Part shown: positions 1 through 5,218 of the stretch, in pieces
Layout: the number at the start of each line of letters is the position of its first letter
Position numbering within the stretch: the stretch's first letter is position 1
Assembly (NCBI GenBank): GCA_035499415.1
Contig: DATJYV010000197.1
Location: forward strand, 1-10,167
Direction of reading: 5' to 3'
Length of the DNA: 10,167 nucleotides
Source of the DNA: DATJYV01 sp035499415
GTDB lineage: Bacteria; Bacteroidota; Ignavibacteria; UBA10030
Notes under the pieces: generated by a model
What the model saw: only the letters and a program-made list of their open reading frames with translations
The model's database searches: none
Told to the model about the DNA's origin: nothing
Position numbers and translations under genes: made by a program

Positions 1-119
1 TTCCCGGCGTAGGTCAGGAGGTCCAGATTCAGGATGCGGTCGTCCGGATGCCGGTCGAGCATGTAGCGAATGAAATTTCCGCCGATGAATCCCGCCCCGC
101 CTGTGACAAGAAGGTTCAT
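1..119 (-). CDS. rfbB: dTDP-glucose 4,6-dehydratase, N-terminal part (cut by window edge)
   Basis: Only the first 39 codons are inside the window; the gene runs off the left edge. The ATG is at 119-117. The protein opens with an NAD-binding Rossmann motif (MNLLVTGGAGFIGGNF, the GxxGxxG fingerprint at residues 7-13). It continues with a segment of the type RYMLDRHPDDRILNLD and then LLTYAG, which is the typical opening of RfbB/RmlB. This enzyme converts dTDP-glucose to dTDP-4-keto-6-deoxyglucose in the cytoplasm, the second step toward dTDP-rhamnose and other deoxysugars for surface polysaccharides. The residue after GFIG is Gly, where Ser is more usual, a minor variation. Other extended SDR sugar-nucleotide epimerases share the fingerprint, but the LDLLTYAG segment favours RfbB. 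Only the extreme N-terminus is seen, so catalytic residues cannot be checked. No strong ribosome binding site precedes the ATG. Confidence 0.85.
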   Translation of the reverse strand, partial: MNLLVTGGAGFIGGNFIRYMLDRHPDDRILNLDLLTYAG

Positions 120-234
120 CGCGCCGGATTGAATAATTCAAACGCCTGTGTTGCGGAAATTTCCATCACCCTCACAGACAATAAAAATTGAAATTTACGA
201 AACCTCGACGGCATATCAAAGTTGACTCCTTGCA

Positions 235-377
235 CGGTAGTCTCCTCAATTCAGCAGGCTCCAACGTATTAAGGAAGCGTTATGCTGAACTTGCTTGCCC
301 TGTGCGTTGACCCAGAGGCTGATGGGCCTTCGGCCCAAGGTTCGGGGTGACGGTTGCTTGGTTATTCGACACGACCC
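235..377. repeat. Eroded copy of the MITE-like interspersed repeat (copy 1)
   Basis: This 143-base segment aligns end to end with the segment at 3837-3997, in the same orientation. Shared blocks include TCCTCAATTCAGC near the left end, TATTAAGGAAGCGT, ATGCTGAACT, and CAGAGGCTGATGGGCC with GGTTCGGGGTGACGG (one difference) toward the right. The central part, around 292-312, is shorter and diverged compared with copy 2. The outer ends are decayed: the left end GGTAGTCTCC and the reversed right end GGTCGTGTCG match only partly, and no clear target duplication remains. The hairpin TGGGCC (323-328) / GGCCCA (332-337) is fully conserved. It contains no coding potential. Confidence 0.8.
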
Positions 378-542
378 CATGCGGAGCGCCGCACATTTTC
401 TGCAATGGATTATTTCTGAAACGGAAGAGGAGTTAATCCTCTGACACGGTGCTCGTCCTGATGTTCGAGGACAAGAAAAGACGCGGTATCAATCGGTAGG
501 CGGGAAACCTCGGATGATTTTCTGAACGGAGAAAAACTACAG

Positions 543-568
543 AAAAAACGTCCGATTGTCAAACGACG
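543..568 (-). terminator. Weak candidate intrinsic terminator of argS
   Basis: On the minus strand, right after the argS stop, CGTC (568-565) can pair with GACG (552-549) across a 12-base loop, and a run of six T follows (548-543). The position and the T-run fit a terminator, but a 4-bp stem is short, so this is only a candidate for the end of the LytR_C-rsfS-argS transcript. Confidence 0.3.
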
Positions 569-572
569 GTCG

Positions 573-2213
573 TCACATCTTCTCGGGTGCGGAAATTCCG
601 AGGATTTTGAACCCATTTGCGAGTACGATTCCGGTCGCCCGGCACAGCGCCAAACGCGCGGAGGCGAGAGAAGCGTCGGGAACAAGGACGCGATGTTCGT
701 GATAGAACCGGTGGAATGCCGTCGCGACGTCGTGGAGATACCCCGTGAGGCGGTGCGGCTCGAACGCGGCACACGCATTCTCGACCGTCTCGGGAAATTC
801 GAGAAGCACTTTTGCGAGTGCAACCTCCGACGGCTCCCGAAGATTTTTGAAAACGTCTTCGGTCTGTCCATTCATCCTTCCTTCCGACTCCGCAAACCGG
901 AGTATGCTCGCAATCCGCGCATGAGCGTATTGGAGATAATAGACCGGGTTGCTTTCGGACTGTTCCTTCGCAAGGTTCAGGTCGAACTCCAGGTGCGTTG
1001 TCGTCGCCCGCATCAGGAAGAAAAAACGCGTTGCATCCGCCCCGACGTCGTCGATCAGTTCCGCAAGCGTCACGAAATTCGCCGTCCGCTTCGACATCTT
1101 GACCTGTTGGCCGTTTCTCAGCAAGGTGACGAACTGGTGGATCACGACTTTCACCTTCCCGGCGTCGTAGCCGAGCGCTTTGATCCCTGCGAGGACGTCG
1201 GGAATGGTCGCTATGTGGTCTGCGCCGAAGACATCGACGATGAGCTCGAACCCCCGCCGGAATTTCTCGCGGTGGTACGCGATGTCGGGCAACCGATATG
1301 TCGGCTCGCCGGTACTCTTGACAATGACGCGGTCCTGCTCGAGGCCGAGGGCCGATGTGCGGAGCCAAACCGCCCCGTCCTTGTCGTATGCCAGGTCCCT
1401 TCGGCGGAATTCCTCGACGACTTCGCGAATCTTCCCGTCGGTATACAGGCTGTCTTCGTTGTAGTAAACATCGTGAACAACCCCCATCCTCTTTAACACC
1501 GCTTTGATCTCCCCAAAAAGGCTTTGCTCCGCGAACGTTCCACAAACCTTCAACGCCTCCTCCGTGGCCATCGTCGCGAGAGTTGCATTGTGGATCTTCC
1601 GAAGTTCGCCTGCGATCTCTCCTATATACTCCCCTTCGTAGGCACCCTCCGGGAGCGGGAATTCCGGTTCGAATTGGCGGCGGTAACGTGCGTACACCGA
1701 CTCGGCAAGCTTGCGCATTTGCCGCCCCGCATTATTATAGTAGTACTCGCGCGTGACGTTGTGTCCGGTCCAATCGAGAAAATTCGCAAGGGTGTCGCCC
1801 AATGCCGCCTGTCTGCCGTGGCCTACACTGAGCGGCCCCGTCGGATTTGCGCTGACAAACTCCACTTGCGTTTTCTTTCCCCCACCGGATTCCGAGCGAC
1901 CGAATTTTTCCGCCTCGCGCAGGATGGATGCGAGGCGGCTCGTGAAAAAAGTTCCTGCGAACCGAATGTTGATGAACCCGGGGCCTGCAATCTCCACCGC
2001 CTCGACCGCGTCTCTCTCAAGCTTGAGGTTCCGGACGATCTCCTGCGCAAGTTCCCGCGGGTTCTGGCCGGCCGCCTTCGCCAACGTCATCGCGACGTTC
2101 GTCGTCACATCACCATGGGCTTCCAGCTTCGGTTTTTCAAACGTTACGCGCACGCTCCGATGTCCCATCGCGGCAAGGGCGCGGGCGAATTTGTCTGCCA
2201 GATACTTTTTCAT
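573..2213 (-). CDS. argS: Arginyl-tRNA synthetase
   Basis: This is a complete class I aminoacyl-tRNA synthetase of 546 residues that charges tRNA-Arg with arginine in the cytoplasm. Visible parts are the N-terminal Add1-type domain (about 1-85) and the catalytic core opening with FVSANPTGPL and the HIGH-equivalent SVGH at 129-132. Next come the REYYYNNAGRQM block (155-166), the KMSKR signature at 372-376, and the DALR anticodon-binding domain from about 425 (LQYAHARI) to the C-terminus. The length is normal for bacterial ArgS. The first His of the HIGH motif is Ser here. The ATG at 2213-2211 gives the expected N-terminus MKKYLADKF. It lies one base past the rsfS stop (TGACATG), so the two are almost certainly co-transcribed and probably translationally coupled. 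An AAGAG about 6 bases upstream, inside the end of rsfS, is a weak ribosome binding site. Long open frames on the opposite strand here are codon-bias shadows. Confidence 0.98.
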   Translation of the reverse strand: MKKYLADKFARALAAMGHRSVRVTFEKPKLEAHGDVTTNVAMTLAKAAGQNPRELAQEIVRNLKLERDAVEAVEIAGPGFINIRFAGTFFTSRLASILREAEKFGRSESGGGKKTQVEFVSANPTGPLSVGHGRQAALGDTLANFLDWTGHNVTREYYYNNAGRQMRKLAESVYARYRRQFEPEFPLPEGAYEGEYIGEIAGELRKIHNATLATMATEEALKVCGTFAEQSLFGEIKAVLKRMGVVHDVYYNEDSLYTDGKIREVVEEFRRRDLAYDKDGAVWLRTSALGLEQDRVIVKSTGEPTYRLPDIAYHREKFRRGFELIVDVFGADHIATIPDVLAGIKALGYDAGKVKVVIHQFVTLLRNGQQVKMSKRTANFVTLAELIDDVGADATRFFFLMRATTTHLEFDLNLAKEQSESNPVYYLQYAHARIASILRFAESEGRMNGQTEDVFKNLREPSEVALAKVLLEFPETVENACAAFEPHRLTGYLHDVATAFHRFYHEHRVLVPDASLASARLALCRATGIVLANGFKILGISAPEKM

Positions 2214-2214
2214 G

Positions 2215-2634
2215 TCAACTCTTGGGTGCCGGCCGGGCGGCTTTCGTACGGCGGGTTGTGCGGCGTTTTAACGCAGACCCTACCTCGCCGTCCTCCCCGA
2301 TCTCGATCCTGGGCGCATCTCCCCAGAGCCGCTCAAGGTTATAATACCGTCGCGTATCCCTGTGAAAGACGTGGGCGACGACGTCGACGAAGTCGAGAAT
2401 AATCCAGCTCGAGGCCTGGTAGCCTTCATCGTGCCACAGGCTCGAGCCGATCTCTTCGGCCCCCTGGCGCACAGCATCCGCGACGGCGCGGACTTGCGTG
2501 TCGGAGTCTGCGGAGCAGAGGACGAAAAAATCAACCGCGCTCGTCAACGTTCTGAGGTCCAGGATGACGATGTCGTATGCTTTCTTAGAGAGAGCGAACG
2601 AGGCGACTTTTTTTGCGAGGGTGCGGGCGGTCAA
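2215..2634 (-). CDS. rsfS: Ribosomal silencing factor RsfS (Iojap/YbeB family)
   Basis: This 139-residue protein matches the RsfS fold throughout: KKAYDIVILDLR (17-28), DFFVLCSADSDTQVRAVAD (35-53), EGYQASSWIILDFVDVVAHVF (70-90) and RRYYNLERLWGD (95-106). Family members bind ribosomal protein uL14 on the large subunit and block subunit joining during starvation or stationary phase. The C-terminal tail (about 122-139) is basic and rich in Lys, Arg and Ala. It lies outside the conserved core and could add rRNA contacts; that is inference. The start is a TTG at 2634-2632, the only possible start codon between an in-frame TAA at 2649-2647 and the conserved core. The TAA is the stop of the preceding LytR_C gene, so the two frames are the same, with only four codons between stop and start. 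AGGAG at 2654-2650 lies 15 bases before the TTG, longer than ideal. The gene is followed after one base by argS. Confidence 0.95.
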   Translation of the reverse strand: MTARTLAKKVASFALSKKAYDIVILDLRTLTSAVDFFVLCSADSDTQVRAVADAVRQGAEEIGSSLWHDEGYQASSWIILDFVDVVAHVFHRDTRRYYNLERLWGDAPRIEIGEDGEVGSALKRRTTRRTKAARPAPKS

Positions 2635-2646
2635 CGAGTTCCCGGG

Positions 2647-3156
2647 TTACTCCTGGAGCAAATGTAATGCGGAATAGTCTGTTCCGATAACGACGGTGAC
2701 ATCGAGAAACAACGATTTGTCGGGCTTTTCGGCGAGACGGTCCTTCGGAAACCGCAGAGCCCCCGCGACCTTCCGCGCGGCATCGGGTGCGCCGCTCCGG
2801 TCGATGACCACGCTTTTCTGCACGGGGGAAACGGAGTTCCCCATATCCACGACGTCGAACCCGCGGGACCGGAGGAGCTCCGTAAATCGCTGCGCCAACT
2901 TCGCTTCTCCCGTTCCGTTCACGACTTCAACTTCAATCCGGGCGGGCAGCTGCGTCACCGGTGCCGACGGCGCGGCCACGCTTGCCATGCGCGCATGGGC
3001 AAGAATCGTTATCGTCACGAGGGCAAGGAGGATAAGGCCGAGAAATACGATCCGGACTTTCCCGACCTGGATCCATGACATCAGCCGCCCGAACATCGCC
3101 GACGCGCCGGACAACCGGCCCGCGGCATTCGGACGAGACACTTCGTGGAGATTCAT
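2647..3156 (-). CDS. Membrane-anchored LytR C-terminal-domain (LytR_C) protein
   Basis: This 169-residue protein has a short cytoplasmic N-terminus, one hydrophobic helix (about 35-53), a short linker rich in Ala, Pro and Ser, and a LytR_C-type domain from about 72 to 168. That domain contains the typical RIEVEVVNGTGEAKLAQRF opening and RSRGFDVVDMGN, then a conserved mid-part with DRSGAPDAARKVAGAL and a final TVVIGTDYSAL. The topology implies that the domain faces the periplasm. LytR_C domains often sit at the end of LytR-CpsA-Psr cell-wall ligases; here the catalytic LCP domain is absent, so the role is unknown, perhaps cell-wall binding. The gene is first in a unit with rsfS and argS. The start is uncertain. 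The first ATG (3156) lies only 21 bases after a terminator-like hairpin and has no ribosome binding site. ATGs at residue 21 (3096) and 26 (3081) would keep the membrane helix and leave room for a promoter. Confidence 0.88.
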   Translation of the reverse strand: MNLHEVSRPNAAGRLSGASAMFGRLMSWIQVGKVRIVFLGLILLALVTITILAHARMASVAAPSAPVTQLPARIEVEVVNGTGEAKLAQRFTELLRSRGFDVVDMGNSVSPVQKSVVIDRSGAPDAARKVAGALRFPKDRLAEKPDKSLFLDVTVVIGTDYSALHLLQE

Positions 3157-3167
3157 CGGCTGAGCGG

Positions 3168-3216
3168 AAAACGAAAACCGAGCAATCGATGCTCTTCTGC
3201 ATCGTTGATTGCTCGG
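3168..3216 (-). terminator. Strong intrinsic terminator or attenuator hairpin before the LytR_C gene
   Basis: On the minus strand CCGAGCAATC (3216-3207) pairs perfectly with GATTGCTCGG (3187-3178). After a 3-base bulge, GATG (3203-3200) pairs with CATC (3191-3188), closing an 8-base loop. TTTTCGTTTT follows directly (3177-3168). The stem lies 34 bases after the stop of the exported-protein gene, so it is well placed as that gene's terminator. It also ends only about 11 bases before the first ATG of the LytR_C gene, so an attenuator role for the next unit is possible. Confidence 0.85.
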
Positions 3217-3250
3217 CGCGGGGAGACAGGAAGGCCGACGGATGAGCCGG

Positions 3251-3751
3251 TCAGTGGCTCTCCTCCTCGTTCAGGAGCGCCGATCCTCCGATGCGCCCGT
3301 ACCCGTAGTTCCCGAGGAAATACATCGCCGGAAGCTGATGGAATTGGATGGACAAAAGAGAATTCTCGGACGGCTTGTAGTTCAAAGCAGCGCGCGACAG
3401 ATAAATGCCGGACAGGTCACTACCGAATTTTCCCCCGAAACTGTTGGAGGGGGACTGCACGAGACTGAGGTCGAGCTGGACGGAGAGCGGGTCGGAAATC
3501 TGATACATCATGCTGTTCGTGTAGACGCCGAGCGAAATGCCCTGCCCGCCGAACGATGTGTAGCTGAGAGAAAAACTCTGATGCATCGAAAACCGGTTGG
3601 GGTCGAACCATCCAAACCACAGGTTGTCGCCTTCCGACCGCAACAACGACCCACTCACATTCGTCTCGTCATCCGTTTTCGACTTAAACTGAGCGGATGC
3701 GACACCCTGCATGATCACGACCAGCACCACCATCGTGAGAACGAGTCTCAT
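3251..3751 (-). CDS. Exported hypothetical protein, likely beta-rich
   Basis: From the preferred start the product is 166 residues. It opens with a signal peptide (MRLVLTMVVLVVIMQG, with VASAQ as the likely cleavage site near residue 21), so it should be exported. The mature part alternates hydrophobic and polar residues in short strands: SMHQSFSLSYTSFGG, ISLGVYTNSMMYQI, LSVQLDLSLV, RAALNYKP and SLLSIQFHQL. Aromatic residues and glycines are frequent, which suggests an outer-membrane or surface-associated beta fold. I do not recognise a characterised family. From memory, similar short exported proteins occur as conserved hypotheticals in Ignavibacteria/Chlorobi-type genomes, but I cannot verify this. 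The start was placed at 3751 because it directly begins a signal peptide and has a good ribosome binding site. In-frame ATGs at 3823, 3787 and 3769 would prepend charged residues. The gene stands alone, with the strong terminator hairpin after it and the repeat element upstream. Confidence 0.72.
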   Translation of the reverse strand: MRLVLTMVVLVVIMQGVASAQFKSKTDDETNVSGSLLRSEGDNLWFGWFDPNRFSMHQSFSLSYTSFGGQGISLGVYTNSMMYQISDPLSVQLDLSLVQSPSNSFGGKFGSDLSGIYLSRAALNYKPSENSLLSIQFHQLPAMYFLGNYGYGRIGGSALLNEEESH

Positions 3752-3755
3752 CGTT

Positions 3756-3763
3756 TCTCTCCC
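3756..3763 (-). promoter_or_regulatory. Ribosome binding site that decides the start of the exported protein
   Basis: GGGAGAGA on the minus strand lies 4 bases before the ATG at 3751-3749, with its GGAG core about 7 bases away. It is one of the few clear Shine-Dalgarno-like sequences in the window and supports this start over the three in-frame ATGs further upstream. Confidence 0.55.
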
Positions 3764-3836
3764 ACTCATTTCCCGCTCAAGTTTCATCGCGGCTAAAGTA
3801 CTTATTTCCGGTCTGAGAGTCAAGAACGCCCGCGGC

Positions 3837-3997
3837 GGGTAGTGTCCTCAATTCAGCGGGCTCCAACCTATTAAGGAAGCGTCATGCTGAACTCGTTTCA
3901 GCATCTGACTTTCACAGACCCGGAACCTCAGCCAGAGGCTGATGGGCCTTCGGCCCAAAGTTCGGGGTGACGGCTGCTTGGAAATAGGACACTACCC
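3837..3997. mobile_element. MITE-like element, copy 2, with terminal inverted repeats
   Basis: This is a 161-base non-coding element. The ends are perfect 12-base inverted repeats: GGGTAGTGTCCT at 3837-3848 and AGGACACTACCC at 3986-3997. Both ends are flanked by GCGGC (3832-3836 and 3998-4002), a candidate 5-bp target-site duplication. Inside are three hairpins. ATGCTGAA (3884-3891) pairs with TTCAGCAT (3897-3904), CAGCC (3929-3933) pairs with GGCTG (3937-3941), and TGGGCC (3943-3948) pairs with GGCCCA (3952-3957). The last has a C(TTCG)G tetraloop in plus-strand RNA. The whole segment is related to 235-377. No transposase gene is present, so any movement would need an enzyme supplied in trans. 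Confidence 0.75.
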
Positions 3998-4043
3998 GCG
4001 GCGGCTTCTTCCCGTCGCAAAGGTCGGGAGCGCTCATCACTTC

Positions 4044-4940
4044 TTAGACGTGCATGCGGGCGTTATGTTGCGCCCGGGACATGCTTCCCTCTTGTGCAAG
4101 AATTACTCCGAGGATGGTGAGCATTGACCCCACGGCAAATACCCCGGTCACGGAGTAGCGAAGAAAAATGACGGAGAGAATCGTCGCGACGATGGGCTGT
4201 CCGTTCGCGAAGACCGCAAGCCGGCCGGCATCAATCCGTTGCAGGGCGGCGTACCAAAGAAGATAGCTGAGGATGGATGTTCCGATTCCGAGATACAGAA
4301 TTCCCATCCAGTCGGCAAGGGAGAGAGCGCCAAACGGCAAGGACCAGGTGGCGGCAATGCCCACAGGAAAGTACATCGCCGACCCCATGAATGTCGCGGC
4401 GGAGGTGGACGGGAGTGGGCCGTAGCGCAGGACGAGCGGCCTTCCGATAACGGTGAAGAGACTCCAGGCGACCACCGCCAGAAAGATCAGGATGTTGCCA
4501 AGGGTGTACTCGGAAGAGACAGTGAGGCCGCGCTCGAACATGATGACCGCAACGCCGGCAAACGCCAGGACGACTCCCGCCGCTTTCCACGCGGTAATCT
4601 TTTCCCTGAGGATCGATCCGGAGAGGATAAGAACCAGGACCGGGGTCGTGGCGTACAGGAGCGCCCCATTCGCCGCCGTCGTGTGCTTCATGCCAAGAAG
4701 ATACAGGAGCTGGTTCAGCGTCGCCATCATTCCGACAAGCATCATGCGCCCCCGGTCTTCTCGTTTGAGAGACACGCGCCGCCCGCGAACCTTCAGTAAA
4801 AAGTACAACCCGCCGCACGATATGACGGAGCGCAGAAACGTCAGAGCGAGCGGGTCCACATCGGCAACGACCGCTTTGGCAACGATATGCGTGCATCCGG
4901 CGAGCAGAACCTGGAGCAGAACGACGACGTAAATATTCAT
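4044..4940 (-). CDS. EamA/DMT-superfamily transporter (ten-helix permease)
   Basis: The 298-residue protein is almost entirely hydrophobic and reads as two tandem EamA repeats of five helices (about 1-137 and 147-285). The first repeat carries the characteristic stretch AANGALLYATTPVLVLILSG (89-108) followed by LREKIT, including the conserved acidic residue E113. The matching place in the second repeat reads GQPIVATILSVIFLRYSVT and has Tyr instead of the usual Glu. The length is typical. EamA members are inner-membrane exporters of amino acids, nucleosides or other metabolites; the substrate cannot be told from sequence. The ATG at 4940-4938 begins directly with the first helix, and no Shine-Dalgarno sequence is seen. 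A TATACT box lies so close upstream that the mRNA could be nearly leaderless. The gene is divergent from polA and appears monocistronic; the MITE-like element follows its 3' end. Confidence 0.93.
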   Translation of the reverse strand: MNIYVVVLLQVLLAGCTHIVAKAVVADVDPLALTFLRSVISCGGLYFLLKVRGRRVSLKREDRGRMMLVGMMATLNQLLYLLGMKHTTAANGALLYATTPVLVLILSGSILREKITAWKAAGVVLAFAGVAVIMFERGLTVSSEYTLGNILIFLAVVAWSLFTVIGRPLVLRYGPLPSTSAATFMGSAMYFPVGIAATWSLPFGALSLADWMGILYLGIGTSILSYLLWYAALQRIDAGRLAVFANGQPIVATILSVIFLRYSVTGVFAVGSMLTILGVILAQEGSMSRAQHNARMHV

Positions 4941-4948
4941 GACCGCTT

Positions 4949-4954
4949 AGTATA
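4949..4954 (-). promoter_or_regulatory. Candidate -10 box of the transporter gene
   Basis: TATACT on the minus strand (4954-4949) differs from the sigma70 -10 consensus at one base and lies only 8 bases before the ATG. No convincing -35 box is found 16-18 bases further upstream. If used, transcription would start at or next to the initiation codon. Confidence 0.3.
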
Positions 4955-5064
4955 CAAGATTGAGACATATTACGAAGTAATCTCCGAAACTCCAGAGCTA
5001 CGAGTCACCCAATCACCAGCGTAACCACTGACCGAATTCTGAGAACGACTCCGCTGATGGCGAA

Positions 5065-5122
5065 TGCTCACACGGAAAGGAGGAGTTTTTTCGGCCGGCT
5101 CTTTTCCGTACATTCGTGAGCA
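5065..5122 (+). other. Bulged hairpin in the polA upstream region
   Basis: In the 278-base divergent region, TGCTCAC (5065-5071) pairs with GTGAGCA (5116-5122). Directly inside it ACGGAAAGG (5072-5080) pairs with CTTTTCCGT (5101-5109) with one G-T wobble. A 6-base bulge (5110-5115) separates the two stems on the right arm, and the loop is about 20 bases. The left arm and loop contain AAGGAGGAG, a strong anti-16S match with no start codon at a suitable distance. Whether the structure is transcribed, as a polA leader, or is a DNA site is not known. The rest of 4941-5218 shows no gene. Confidence 0.45.
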
Positions 5123-5218
5123 CTCGACTTCGGGCAAAGAATCCGAAGATTTTGAATCCGCCGCGGTGCGAATTCCGCCCGCACAGGCGCAGGTTGATCG
5201 ATCTCTCCCTTCGAGACC

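Larger units (their letters stand above)
120..572. other. Gene-free stretch between argS and rfbB
   Basis: No credible gene was found in these 453 bases. About 120-234 is AT-rich compared with the surroundings and must hold the promoter of rfbB if that gene has its own, but I cannot point to clear -35 and -10 boxes. 235-377 is an eroded copy of the interspersed repeat described separately. 378-572 is the region downstream of argS. It holds a weak candidate terminator (543-568) and a short perfect hairpin, AGAGGA at 426-431 pairing with TCCTCT at 437-442 across a 5-base loop, with no T-tract on either side. Open frames crossing this area are arginine- and serine-rich and look like out-of-frame shadows of argS. 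Confidence 0.6.

Noticed and set aside
426..442. AGAGGA/TCCTCT hairpin in the argS-rfbB gap as a terminator
   Set aside because: The 6-bp stem is perfect, but no T-tract follows on either strand and it lies about 130 bases past argS.
410..871. A 153-codon minus-strand frame running past the end of argS
   Set aside because: It is mostly an out-of-frame reading of argS plus its 3' flank, with low-complexity Arg/Ser composition and no family features.
559..2402. Long open frames on both strands across argS (including about 267 and 292 codons on the plus strand and 328 codons in another minus frame)
   Set aside because: Their products are Arg-, Pro- and Ser-rich and show no recognisable motifs, and argS and rsfS with full family motifs occupy the same bases. 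They are shadows produced by high GC at codon position 3.
5141..5160. Resemblance of the polA upstream sequence to the 3' end of argS (a CCGARGATTTTGAAYCC-type string, also near 596-612)
   Set aside because: Only about 17 bases match, with two differences. No similarity continues on either side, so it is most likely chance.
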